Of a stretch of 29,067 nucleotides of DNA, positions 15,677 through 24,172 are shown piece after piece. Each line of letters begins with the position of its first letter. Position 1 is the first letter of the stretch. The DNA comes from Prevotella sp. UBA2725 (GTDB lineage: Bacteria; Bacteroidota; Bacteroidia; Bacteroidales; Bacteroidaceae), in NCBI GenBank assembly GCA_002353825.1, contig DEKJ01000034.1, positions 1 to 29,067 of the forward strand, in the 5' to 3' direction. The notes beneath the pieces were generated by a model. The model did not search any database. It was not told where the DNA came from and worked only from the letters and a program-made list of their open reading frames with translations. Made by a program: the position numbers and the translations under genes.

Positions 15677-18133
15677 CTAAAAGAAAATATTAAGTCTATG
15701 CAGATTCGTTATGTTCATCCGGTACTCGTACACATTTACAGCACAGTTGGGATAATGAACCTTACCACCATTAAGCGGTAACGCAACTTCTCTACTACCT
15801 GTCTCCATAACGATTGATTTCAATGGTTGGTTGAGACGCAGGACCAGGGTGCTTCCAGAAACAGAAGGGGTGATTGAAGCCTTAGTTAGCCGGCCCCTGC
15901 TCCAACGCATGTCAACCTTGTATCCGCCTCTGGCGCGTAGTCCTCTCACCTGTCCGTCCTGCCAGGCTGCAGGGAGCGCGGGAAGGAGATGGACGGCTCC
16001 GTCATGGCTTTGAAGCAGGAGTTCTGCCACGCCGGCAGTGAATCCGAAGTTGCCGTCAATCTGGAAAGGCGGATGAGCATCGAAAAGATTAGGGTAGATA
16101 CGCCCGTTGGGATATTCTTTTGCAAGGGAATCGCAAGGCAACAGATTCAGCATGTTGTTGATGATAGACAGGGCATGATTGCCGTCAAGCATCCTTGCCC
16201 AGAAGTTGATCTTCCATCCGAGGCTCCATCCGGTAGCCATATCCCCACGCTGCAGGAGCGTGGTACGCGCACCTTTGAAAAGGTCGGGCGTACGGAACGG
16301 TGATATCTGATTGCCCGGATAAAGTCCGTAGAGATGTGAGATGTGCCGGTGCTGATCCTTCGGATCATCACCATCTTGGAGCCACTCCTGCAGTTGCCCG
16401 TAGCGTCCTGTCTTCATAGGAGGAATGAGCTGGAGGTCGTGCGCTACCTCCTTTCGGAAGACTGTATCGGTGTCGAGGATCTGCGAGGCCTGCAAGGCAG
16501 CAGAAAGCGCGTCACGCGCTATCTGGTTATCCATCGTGCACGCAGCGGTCACGGATGTGTGCTTGCCTACGGGACCGTGCTCGGGACTGACGGAAGGAGA
16601 GATGATAAACGAGGAAGCCTTAGGATTGGCGTTCGTGGCATAGTCCATCAGGAACCTGGCAGCCCCTTTGATAACAGGGTACCATTGACGCAGGAAGTTT
16701 TTGTCCAGCGTGAAGAGATAATGCTGCCACAGATGCGTGGTCAGCCATGCCCCGCCATTAGGATACATCCCCCAGTAGGCCCCGTCAACAGGACCCGTAA
16801 CCCGCCATATGTCGGTGTTGTGATGAGCCACGAAGCCACGACACCCATACATCACCTGTGCCGTGCGGTGACCCGTGATGCTGAGATCGCGGATCAAAGA
16901 GAAAAGCGGTGGCAGGGTAGTCGGGAGAGCGGTCACCTCTGCGGGCCAATAGTTCATCTCAGAGTTGATGTTGATTGTATATTTGCTGTCCCATGGCGCA
17001 TAAAGCTCCTTGTTCCAAATGCCCTGAAGGTTTGCAGCCTGGCCTCCCGGCTCTGAGGAGGAGAGAAGCAGATAGCGCCCATACTGGAACATCAGAGTGA
17101 CGAGGCGGGGATCATGACTGCGCCTGTATTGAATAAGAAGAGAGTCTGTAGGGATAGAAATCGGCCGGTCGTCTCCTAAGAACAGATCTACAGAATGAAA
17201 CAATCGGCTGAAGTTACCGGTATGTCTTTTAAGTTGTTGATTGTAACTGCTTTCTATCGCCGTTCGCAGCAAGCTGTCGGCTTTAGCTTCGGCATTGCCG
17301 CTGATGTCATGATAGTTAACGAAATTGGTGGCAGCTGTCATGTAGATGGTCGCTTCGGTAGCGTTTCTGATGTCTAATCCTTGCTTGTCGGCTTGTTGTT
17401 TTCCGTCTGTCCTCACAGCCACTCTGCAAACGGCCCGGAGCCCGCCCTTCACACCTTCCTGGTCTGGTCCCTGACAGGTCATTGACAGCTCCCCGTCTTT
17501 AGCACTTGTCTGATGTGCCAATACCGAGGTCAAAGAGACAGAGAAATTAAGTGCATGGGACTTCGATGCCTTCAGATGGACAGCCATGAAACGGCTGTCA
17601 AAAGAGGTGAAGACTGTGCGCTGAATCTTTACTCCATTGACCGTGAATGACGTTACATTGAGTGCGTCGTCCAAAGACAGCCACCGTCTGTAGTCGGTTG
17701 CCTGTCGTGCCTGAGGCATGTTGATAACCAATGAGCCGAGCGGCAAAAAGCGCATGCCGTTCTTTCCCGAGAAGAAATTGCGGTTGATGACCCCTTCAGC
17801 CTGGTCTTCCTTGCCACTGGCAATCAGTTGCCTTACCCATTGCAAGGAGTCCTTGGCACGTGGCATATCGTTGTTGTAGGGAGATCCCGACCAGAAAGTT
17901 GTCTCGTTGAGGTCTATCTGTTCCCGGTCGGTGCCACCATAGACCATACCACCGATGAAGCCGTTGCCGACGGGCAAGGCCTCCCACCAGTTGCGGGCGG
18001 GGTGCCGATACCATAATCTGAGCTCTGCATTGAAGCTCTTTGTCAATCTGGATGTCTTGCCCATGACCGAGCTCATGCTCATGATCAGCAAGGCAAGGAC
18101 CAGAAAGCGTCTGGATTTATCTATTTTAATCAT
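15677..18133 (-). CDS. GH95 alpha-L-fucosidase/alpha-L-galactosidase
   Basis: Inverting exo-hydrolase that removes terminal alpha-L-fucose or alpha-L-galactose. I place the start at 18133 (818 residues): it gives a proper signal peptide (MIKIDKSRRFLVLALLIMSMSSVMG) and has an ACGGAG-like ribosome site, whereas the longer frame from 18181 adds charged residues in front. The N-terminal beta domain begins LRLWYRHPARNWWEALPVGNG. Catalytic residues known from the bifidobacterial AfcA enzyme are all present: the paired asparagines N388 and N390 in NINSEMNYW, E518 in SPSVSPEHGP and D693 in FQIDGNFG. No -7 box is evident in the 144 bases before it, so it is probably read through from GH51. Some family members in cereal-xylan PULs act on L-galactose caps, which fits this neighbourhood better than fucose; the residues seen do not decide it. 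Confidence 0.93.
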   Translation of the reverse strand: MIKIDKSRRFLVLALLIMSMSSVMGKTSRLTKSFNAELRLWYRHPARNWWEALPVGNGFIGGMVYGGTDREQIDLNETTFWSGSPYNNDMPRAKDSLQWVRQLIASGKEDQAEGVINRNFFSGKNGMRFLPLGSLVINMPQARQATDYRRWLSLDDALNVTSFTVNGVKIQRTVFTSFDSRFMAVHLKASKSHALNFSVSLTSVLAHQTSAKDGELSMTCQGPDQEGVKGGLRAVCRVAVRTDGKQQADKQGLDIRNATEATIYMTAATNFVNYHDISGNAEAKADSLLRTAIESSYNQQLKRHTGNFSRLFHSVDLFLGDDRPISIPTDSLLIQYRRSHDPRLVTLMFQYGRYLLLSSSEPGGQAANLQGIWNKELYAPWDSKYTININSEMNYWPAEVTALPTTLPPLFSLIRDLSITGHRTAQVMYGCRGFVAHHNTDIWRVTGPVDGAYWGMYPNGGAWLTTHLWQHYLFTLDKNFLRQWYPVIKGAARFLMDYATNANPKASSFIISPSVSPEHGPVGKHTSVTAACTMDNQIARDALSAALQASQILDTDTVFRKEVAHDLQLIPPMKTGRYGQLQEWLQDGDDPKDQHRHISHLYGLYPGNQISPFRTPDLFKGARTTLLQRGDMATGWSLGWKINFWARMLDGNHALSIINNMLNLLPCDSLAKEYPNGRIYPNLFDAHPPFQIDGNFGFTAGVAELLLQSHDGAVHLLPALPAAWQDGQVRGLRARGGYKVDMRWSRGRLTKASITPSVSGSTLVLRLNQPLKSIVMETGSREVALPLNGGKVHYPNCAVNVYEYRMNITNLHRLNIFF

Positions 18134-18166
18134 ATATATTGCTCCGTAATTTCTGTCAATGGATAT

Positions 18167-18199
18167 AGCCCCAGGTAGCAACTGTGCTTACCTGGGGCT
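18167..18199. other. stable hairpin in the GH51-GH95 gap
   Basis: AGCCCCAGGTA (18167-18177) pairs perfectly with TACCTGGGGCT (18189-18199), and GCA/TGC extend the stem past one bulged base around an ACTG loop. No T-run follows on either strand. It lies between two genes that are probably co-transcribed, so it could partly stop the transcript or protect the GH51 end of the message from decay. Next to it is a 9-bp direct repeat, GGCACGAAT, at 18232 and 18247. Confidence 0.5.
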
Positions 18200-18277
18200 T
18201 ACAAAGCTGCCTTCCTTCGGGAGACCCAACCGGCACGAATCCGGAAGGCACGAATATTTTTGCTTTAAACCTTATCT

Positions 18278-20242
18278 CTAATACGCAATCACATTCACCG
18301 AGTAAGGCGCTAATGTCATTTTAAACGTCTTGCCCGTCTTCAGCTTACTCGTTGACGGTACGATGTTACGCGGATGGTCAATGCTGTTGGTGTCTTCAGG
18401 CTTGGCCGACTTCAGTACGGTCCACATGCCTTTGCTGCCCGTCTTTGCTCCGGCATTGTTGACCGTCACTGTCACTGAGGTAGCACCGCCATTGACAAGT
18501 TTCAGATAGACCTTGCCGGTCTTGGCATCACGGGTAGCAGAATAATAGAGCTGATCCATCTTCGTACCCTTGACATCCATCTTGGGCACACCATTGACCT
18601 CGACAGGTATGATCCTGTCACCCACATTGCCTGCAAACATACACTGGGCATAGTAAGACGGGGAGCCATAGGCATTGAGGGCATCGTATCCGATAAGGTC
18701 ACTCTTCCACTGCATGCCGTGAGGGTTGACATTGACGAAGAGCGGAGCATAACAGTGAGCCACGACGATGTCGGAGTTGCGCTCCATGCCCGCCATCCAC
18801 GCAGCGTCTCCGAGCGCCGCATTCATGTTTGTCGTCGGCTCTCCCTCACGCGAGGCCCACTCGCCACAGAAGATCTTCGGACCCTTGCGGTCGTAACTGT
18901 CATACTGGTGGAAGGCGCGGTACATGTCGGCCGTTGAGCGGTAATAGTGCTCATCGATGATGTCATATCTGACGCCTTCCACACCCGTTGCCTTGGCATC
19001 GTCCGCCATCCGCTTGGCATCAACGGTAGAGATGAGCTGCAGCTGCGGATACTTCGCCTTGATGGCCTCGTAGAACTTTTTGAAACGTCCAGGATAGCTC
19101 GCTGAGTTGTCGAAGAAGTCCTCGTTGCCGATCTCGACATAATGGAGCGGGAACGGTGCGGGATGACCATCCTTTACGCGCTGTGCACCCCACTTGGTCT
19201 CGGGATCGCCGATGACATACTCGATCTCGTCCAGGGCATCGCGCACGAAGCCGTCGACATAGTCGCCCGGGACATAGTCGCCGTTGAGCGTGTAACCGGC
19301 AAAGACGGCGAGCAACGGCTCAGCGCCCACATCCTCTGTCCACTCGAGGAACTCGAGGAGTCCCATGCCGTCGGTACTGGGATAGCCCCACGGGCTCATG
19401 TGGCCCGGCCGCTCATCAGGATCACCTATGGTACGCTTCCAGTCGAAGCGGTTGCGGAAGTCGTTGCCCTCAACATAATTGCCGCCGGGGAACCGCAGGA
19501 ACTTCGGATGCATGGCCCGCATCATCGTCATCAGGTCACGCCGCAGTCCGTTGGGCCGGTTGTTGAACGTCTCGGGGAAGAGCGTGGCACGTGTCAGCCA
19601 GTACTTTCCGCCCTCATCCGCCGTGATGCAGAACTTCGTATCCTTTGTCGCCTTGACCGAAGCAGGGGCAGAAAGCGAGAAAGCATACCGGCTCCATGTC
19701 TTTCCGATACCTGTGACCCGGGTACTGGCATAGACGGTCTTGCCATCCGTGCTGATGAGCGAGACCGTGAAAGAAGCAGGGGTACTGCCGTCAGTCTTGG
19801 CATAGAAAGCACCGTTGTAGTGTTCGTTCGGACGCACGGGAAAGCCCCAGTAACCGTCATTGAGGAGCCGGGATCCCCGGGCTGCCTCCCACCGCAGTGA
19901 CTTGGGATTGGCGCGGTTGATGCCGTCGCTCTGCTCGATGGCGATCTTACTGGCGCCGGTGTCGGCGAGAGTCCAGAACTTCGGTCCGCCACTCTTCCAC
20001 GGAGTCCAGGGGTTGGGCTGCTGTCCGTTCCGGTCTTCCTTGAAGGATGTGTTGCGGATGAGCTGTGCATAGAGTCCGCCCTCATAGGAATAGTTGATCT
20101 CCTCGGTCATCAGTCCATAAAGCGTCGGACTGACTGTTTTGTCGGCCTCGTCAAGATGCAGGGTAAATGTTGTCTGGGCAGGAAGCAGTGTGCTCAGTGC
20201 CAGACTCATCCCTAAGGCCATTGTTCGTAAATTGCTTTTCAT
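18278..20242 (-). CDS. GH51 alpha-L-arabinofuranosidase
   Basis: Retaining exo-hydrolase that releases alpha-L-arabinofuranose from arabinoxylan or arabinan. With the ATG at 20242 the protein has 654 residues and a signal peptide (MKSNLRTMALGMSLALSTLLPAQ); the frame also contains a GTG at 20251 but the ATG is preferred. A beta-sandwich of CBM4 type follows (about 80-220), then a TIM barrel with the landmark RFPGGNYVEG. The acid/base is E374 in VEIGNEDF and the nucleophile E461 in IFCGEWASRE. A C-terminal beta-sandwich ends LAPYSVNVIAY. It is divergent from the CE1 esterase, each with its own operator-bearing promoter, and probably leads a two-gene transcript with GH95. Confidence 0.93.
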   Translation of the reverse strand: MKSNLRTMALGMSLALSTLLPAQTTFTLHLDEADKTVSPTLYGLMTEEINYSYEGGLYAQLIRNTSFKEDRNGQQPNPWTPWKSGGPKFWTLADTGASKIAIEQSDGINRANPKSLRWEAARGSRLLNDGYWGFPVRPNEHYNGAFYAKTDGSTPASFTVSLISTDGKTVYASTRVTGIGKTWSRYAFSLSAPASVKATKDTKFCITADEGGKYWLTRATLFPETFNNRPNGLRRDLMTMMRAMHPKFLRFPGGNYVEGNDFRNRFDWKRTIGDPDERPGHMSPWGYPSTDGMGLLEFLEWTEDVGAEPLLAVFAGYTLNGDYVPGDYVDGFVRDALDEIEYVIGDPETKWGAQRVKDGHPAPFPLHYVEIGNEDFFDNSASYPGRFKKFYEAIKAKYPQLQLISTVDAKRMADDAKATGVEGVRYDIIDEHYYRSTADMYRAFHQYDSYDRKGPKIFCGEWASREGEPTTNMNAALGDAAWMAGMERNSDIVVAHCYAPLFVNVNPHGMQWKSDLIGYDALNAYGSPSYYAQCMFAGNVGDRIIPVEVNGVPKMDVKGTKMDQLYYSATRDAKTGKVYLKLVNGGATSVTVTVNNAGAKTGSKGMWTVLKSAKPEDTNSIDHPRNIVPSTSKLKTGKTFKMTLAPYSVNVIAY

Positions 20243-20267
20243 GGTTAACACAATTAAAGTGATGCCG

Positions 20268-20332
20268 CAAAATTAGGAAGAATATACCTAAAACACGTTA
20301 GTGTTTGTATCATTTGAACTTGTAATAAGTTG
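20268..20332 (-). promoter_or_regulatory. GH51 promoter with operator
   Basis: On the minus strand the -7 box is TAATTTTG (20275-20268). GATACA (20311-20306) ends exactly 30 bases upstream of it. The hexamer 21 bases further is CAACTT, a poor match, but a GCAAC-type half-site lies one base further out, inside ATGCAAC (20335-20329). GH115 has the same arrangement. The motif around the proximal site (20306-20323) is mirrored by 20378-20395 at the CE1 promoter on the other side of the gap. Confidence 0.6.
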
Positions 20333-20368
20333 CATACTCCGTGATAAACCATTGTAAGGCATGCAAAA

Positions 20369-20433
20369 GATACAAATGAAAAGTTCTTTGATACATTTAG
20401 ATAAATCTGAGACCAGTTAATACAATATCTTTG
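20369..20433 (+). promoter_or_regulatory. CE1 esterase promoter with direct-repeat operator
   Basis: The -7 box is TATCTTTG (20426-20433). GATACA (20390-20395) ends exactly 30 bases upstream, and an identical GATACA (20369-20374) lies 21 bases before it, the clearest direct repeat of the set. Transcription should start near 20440, so the gene must begin at the ATG at 20457 rather than at 20436. Confidence 0.65.
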
Positions 20434-20456
20434 CAATGTCAATAATAACAATCAAT

Positions 20457-21557
20457 ATGAACAAGACATTATTATTTATCTTCTCGGCAATATTCTTTGC
20501 CACTAACGCCTGTGGACAGGTAAAGGAAGACTTCCAGCCAAGTGAACTGAACCAACCCGGGCAGCTGTATCCCATGGTCAACTCTCAAGGCTATGCCCGT
20601 TTTCGTATCAAGGCCCCTGGGGCTTCTTCTGTCAAGGTTACCCTGGGATTAGGTGGCAGTGGCGGCACCGAACTGACCAAAGACGCAGAAGGAGTGTGGA
20701 CTGGTACGACAGCCGGCCCAATGGACAAAGGGTTCCATTATTACCACATGATCATTGATGGTGCGGTGGTCAACGATCCCGGCACCAACAACTTCTATGG
20801 CTCCTGTCGTTGGGAGAGCGGTATTGAGATACCAGCTCCTGACGCAGACTTCTTTGCATTGAAGAATGTGCCTCACGGCAATGTCCAACAGGTGATCTTC
20901 CACTCGTCCGGCGCTCAAATGGAGAAGGCTGCCTTTGTCTATACACCGCCAACGTATGGCAAAGACAACAAGCGTTACCCCGTGCTCTATCTCCAACACG
21001 GATGGGGTGAGAATGAGACAGCATGGTGGCGGCAGGGGCATGTCGGACTCATCATGGACAATCTTATCGCTGCAGGAAAGGTCAAGCCTTTTATTATCGT
21101 GATGACCTACGGCATGACAAACGATGTCAAATGGGGCCACATCAAGGAGTTCGATGCCAAAGCCTTTGAGAAAGTGCTCGTCAGTGAGCTCATTCCTTTT
21201 ATCGACAGCCATTTCCGCACGCTTGCCGACCGTAGCCATCGTGCGCTTGCCGGGTTGTCGATGGGGGGCGTGGAGACGCGGCTCATCAGTATGCGGCAGC
21301 CACAGGTGTTCAGTGCCTATGGTGTGCTGAGTGGGGGAACCTTTACACCTGATGAATGGAAAGGCAAAGAAAAACCGCAACTTCTCTTCGAGAGCTGCGG
21401 CAGCAAGGAATATCCGAAAGAAGTAGAGGCATCGGTCCAGTCATTGAAAACAGCCGGCTACAATGCGCATTCTTTTGTCTCAGACGGTACGGCCCATGAA
21501 TTTCTGACCTGGCGCCGTAGTTTCTATCACCTGGCACAGTTACTGTTCAGATGGTAG
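20457..21557 (+). CDS. CE1 esterase with N-terminal CBM48-like domain (feruloyl or acetyl-xylan esterase)
   Basis: Alpha/beta-hydrolase esterase of 366 residues. The signal sequence MNKTLLFIFSAIFFATNACG is followed by a beta-sandwich resembling CBM48/E-set domains (about 35-125, with GYARFRIKAPGASSVKVTLG). The catalytic domain shows LQHGWGENETAWW, nucleophile S268 in AGLSMGG, H347 in DGTAHEFLTWRRSF and a likely acid E318 in CGSKEYP. This CBM48-CE1 layout is common in rumen and gut Bacteroidota, where characterised relatives remove ferulate or acetate from arabinoxylan. The signal could be a lipoprotein type (cysteine at residue 19 of ATNACGQ), but the box is imperfect. The gene faces GH115 tail to tail with only 31 bases between stops. 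Confidence 0.88.
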   Translation: MNKTLLFIFSAIFFATNACGQVKEDFQPSELNQPGQLYPMVNSQGYARFRIKAPGASSVKVTLGLGGSGGTELTKDAEGVWTGTTAGPMDKGFHYYHMIIDGAVVNDPGTNNFYGSCRWESGIEIPAPDADFFALKNVPHGNVQQVIFHSSGAQMEKAAFVYTPPTYGKDNKRYPVLYLQHGWGENETAWWRQGHVGLIMDNLIAAGKVKPFIIVMTYGMTNDVKWGHIKEFDAKAFEKVLVSELIPFIDSHFRTLADRSHRALAGLSMGGVETRLISMRQPQVFSAYGVLSGGTFTPDEWKGKEKPQLLFESCGSKEYPKEVEASVQSLKTAGYNAHSFVSDGTAHEFLTWRRSFYHLAQLLFRW

Positions 21558-21573
21558 AAACGGAATTTTCTGT

Positions 21574-21586
21574 GCAAAGTCTTTGC
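21574..21586. terminator. small symmetric hairpin between converging CE1 and GH115 genes
   Basis: GCAAAG (21574-21579) and CTTTGC (21581-21586) form a near-perfect inverted repeat around one base; a real hairpin would open to a four-pair stem with a five-base loop. Short T and A runs flank it. It sits in the 31-base gap between the two stop codons, so it may act weakly in both directions. Confidence 0.3.
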
Positions 21587-21588
21587 CT

Positions 21589-24096
21589 TTACTGTGGGCA
21601 GACCTCAATTTCCTCCAGTACGATACCGGGATCAAGCGGGCGGAAGACGATGCGGTGGGAGCCCTGTGCAGAAGGAGACAACGGGAGGGTGATGGTCTTC
21701 TTCACGATGCGCCGTGCCACGGTCGGATAATAGATGCTGTAGATGTTCTCCGGCTTCTCATTCAAGAGTGCATTGAAGTTAATAGTTCTGCCAGCGCCAT
21801 CGAGCAGCACCTCATAGCGCAGCCCACCCTGATTGAGGAAGTCGAGCGTGGAGCGCGTCGTGACCGTCACCTCCAGGGAGTCGGCATCACTGAGTCCACG
21901 GAAGCGATACTCCAGCGCTCCACCTCTCACCGATGCTGTCGTCGGCCGCAGCGTCATGGCTCCGTCACCCGGTCCCATGTAAGGGATATACACCCAGTGA
22001 GCAGCCTGTCCCTCCGTCTTGCTGAAATATTGTTCCGGCTCAATGGTGAGCTCGTTGTCTTTTGCTTCAAGGATCCTCCCACCTTCCCGCTGTGCCACGC
22101 TATAGAGCTTAGGCAGCATGTCATGCGGGAAGTTATCACTCCACGACGTGTAACCGATATGCTTCTGGATCATCATCCCATTCCATTTGCCCCCGGCTAT
22201 CGAGTGGTTGTAAGCCGCACAGAGCAGCGAGTCGCGCCTGAAGTCGGTGCGGCACCGCTCTGCCCACTCGTTGGCCTTCGGATCATGCTGCTCATAAAGC
22301 GCATGGTTCATAGCTTGGGAGTAATACATGTCGTAGAGATTCGCCATTGCCTGGACGGGGAACAGAATGAGCTCTTGGTAAGCATCCCGGTATGCCTCCG
22401 GGAACGACGCGTATTGTCTGAGGGCATCGCGCTCCAGGTCAGCATAAAGACTGTTCACGCGCTCCCATTCTCCATCCTTGAGGTTGAACGTGTGAGCATC
22501 GAGCATCTCCGCCGTGCATCGTCCCGCATATTTGCACTGGAGGTTGAGAATCCGCGCAGCCTCCGTAGCCTGCGCCTCTCCAAACTGTGTGGCACAGAAC
22601 GCACGCGTATGGTCGAGGAGATTGGAAGCCGTGAAAGCAGATGGGTCCCACGCCATGTCGATGAAGAGCTGGATAGGATACTCCATCGGCTTGAGGTCAC
22701 CGACATTGAGGATCCACAGACGGTCGATACCATTCTCCGCAGCCAGCGAGAGCTGTTCCCACATGTTCTGTATCGGCGTCATGTTAAGCCACTTCGAATT
22801 GCGGGGCGCACCTACATAGTCGACATGGTAATAGAGTCCCCATCCTCCCTTGCGGTGACGCTCCTTCGGTGTGGGCACCCGCCGCACGTTGCCCCAGTTG
22901 TCATCGCAGAGCAGCAACGTCACGTCGTCGGGTACTTTCATGCCCGCATCGTAATAGTCCATCACCTCTTTGTATAAGGCCCACACCTGTGGCACCTCAC
23001 TGGCTTTCTTTCCCCTTTCTTTCTCGATGATGCTTCGCTGGTTACGGATAATCTTCTCCATGAGCTTGATGTTCGTGTTCTCACTCATCGCCATGTCACC
23101 GTCTCCGCGCATTCCGATCGTGATGAGATCCTCCGTGTTCTTGTTCCGTCGCACGCCCCCTGCCCAGAAAGCATCAAGCGCTGCCTGGTTCGTGGCATAA
23201 TCCCACTTGCCTCCTGCCGCGATGCGATCCTTCCGATCCTGCGACTCCACATTGGGGTCGTCAGAGTGGTTATGCCATTCTTTCTGTGAGCGACACATTG
23301 GCTCATGATGTGAGGTGCCAATGATGATGCCTCGGTCATCGGCTGTCTTACTGTTCAGTGGGTCATCGGCATAGAACGCCCAGCCCCACATCGCCGGCCA
23401 GAGGAAGTTGGCTTTCAAGCGGAGCAGCAGTTCAAAGACACGGTCGTAGAACCGGTGGCCACCATAGTTGGTACCAAACGTGTTCTTCACCCACGTTGTC
23501 AGGCAAGGCGCCTCGTCGTTGAGGAAGATGCCACGGTACTTGACTCTCGGTGACGGCTGGAGCTGCTTGCCACGCTCATAGACGATCTCCTCACGGTGCT
23601 GCACGGGTACGTCGGCCCACCAGTACCACGGTGACACACCGATCTCACGGCTCAGTTCATAGATGCCGTAGATCGTGCCGCGCTTGTCACTGCCGATGAC
23701 CATGAGGTTGCCGTCGACCACATCGATGAGATAGCTCTCCCATTGACCGCGGAGCTTGCTGACATCCATCTTGTGGCGCTTGACCCAGTTGTCGATGAGG
23801 GGACTGTGTCCGAGTGTCCCGGCAAGGATCATCCCTTTCTCCTGAGGAATCGATTGATCCCAGGTATCATGAACCCGCACCGGCGCTTTCCTCCCACACA
23901 CGCGAGAGACATCCTCACTGAAGTCTCGTGCCGCCAGCTTCACACCAGTCCAGTCGAGGCTGTCTATGAAGATGGTTGAAGGTGTCGCACCTCGTTGAAC
24001 GATCGTAAAGGAGCCTGCCGAGGCCTGAATAGAGATGGATAACAGCAGACTTGCTGTGAATAAAAAAAGCCGGTTAAACATATTAGTCATTTTCAT
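21589..24096 (-). CDS. GH115 alpha-glucuronidase (xylan alpha-1,2-glucuronidase)
   Basis: Inverting hydrolase that removes 4-O-methyl-D-glucuronic acid from internal as well as terminal xylose units of glucuronoxylan. With the start at 24096 it has 835 residues, close to characterised Bacteroides enzymes. It begins with a signal peptide (LFLFTASLLLSISIQASA), an N-terminal alpha/beta domain (about 30-200) and the TIM-barrel segment with the family landmarks YRGIFLNDEAP, KANFLWPAMWGWAF, GTSHHEPM and DDNWGNVR. A helical region (about 530-680) and a C-terminal beta domain follow. The -7 box at 24108-24115 leaves almost no leader for 24096; ATGs at 24090 and 24081 are also possible starts. It is divergent from HTCS2. 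It is the gene that most clearly marks this locus as xylan-directed. Confidence 0.94.
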   Translation of the reverse strand: MKMTNMFNRLFLFTASLLLSISIQASAGSFTIVQRGATPSTIFIDSLDWTGVKLAARDFSEDVSRVCGRKAPVRVHDTWDQSIPQEKGMILAGTLGHSPLIDNWVKRHKMDVSKLRGQWESYLIDVVDGNLMVIGSDKRGTIYGIYELSREIGVSPWYWWADVPVQHREEIVYERGKQLQPSPRVKYRGIFLNDEAPCLTTWVKNTFGTNYGGHRFYDRVFELLLRLKANFLWPAMWGWAFYADDPLNSKTADDRGIIIGTSHHEPMCRSQKEWHNHSDDPNVESQDRKDRIAAGGKWDYATNQAALDAFWAGGVRRNKNTEDLITIGMRGDGDMAMSENTNIKLMEKIIRNQRSIIEKERGKKASEVPQVWALYKEVMDYYDAGMKVPDDVTLLLCDDNWGNVRRVPTPKERHRKGGWGLYYHVDYVGAPRNSKWLNMTPIQNMWEQLSLAAENGIDRLWILNVGDLKPMEYPIQLFIDMAWDPSAFTASNLLDHTRAFCATQFGEAQATEAARILNLQCKYAGRCTAEMLDAHTFNLKDGEWERVNSLYADLERDALRQYASFPEAYRDAYQELILFPVQAMANLYDMYYSQAMNHALYEQHDPKANEWAERCRTDFRRDSLLCAAYNHSIAGGKWNGMMIQKHIGYTSWSDNFPHDMLPKLYSVAQREGGRILEAKDNELTIEPEQYFSKTEGQAAHWVYIPYMGPGDGAMTLRPTTASVRGGALEYRFRGLSDADSLEVTVTTRSTLDFLNQGGLRYEVLLDGAGRTINFNALLNEKPENIYSIYYPTVARRIVKKTITLPLSPSAQGSHRIVFRPLDPGIVLEEIEVCPQ

Positions 24097-24107
24097 TGTT
24101 TCAGATG

Positions 24108-24172
24108 CAAAATTACGAATTAATAAGCATAGACATACCTCAATATGTATCAATGACCTATGAAAAACGTTG
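24108..24172 (-). promoter_or_regulatory. GH115 promoter with operator
   Basis: On the minus strand the -7 box is TAATTTTG (24115-24108). GATACA (24151-24146) ends exactly 30 bases upstream. As at GH51, the distal element is ATGCAAC, whose C lies at 24169, the same 23 bases from the end of the proximal site. This promoter shares the 24116-24223 gap with that of HTCS2. Confidence 0.6.

Noticed and set aside
20436..20456. Upstream ATG for the CE1 esterase
   Set aside because: It lies only a few bases after the -7 box, before the expected transcription start, and the ATG at 20457 begins a clean signal peptide.
21583..22977. Open frame of 464 codons on the plus strand
   Set aside because: It is antisense to GH115, whose motifs are clear; the translation is rich in Arg, His and Val with no recognisable motif.
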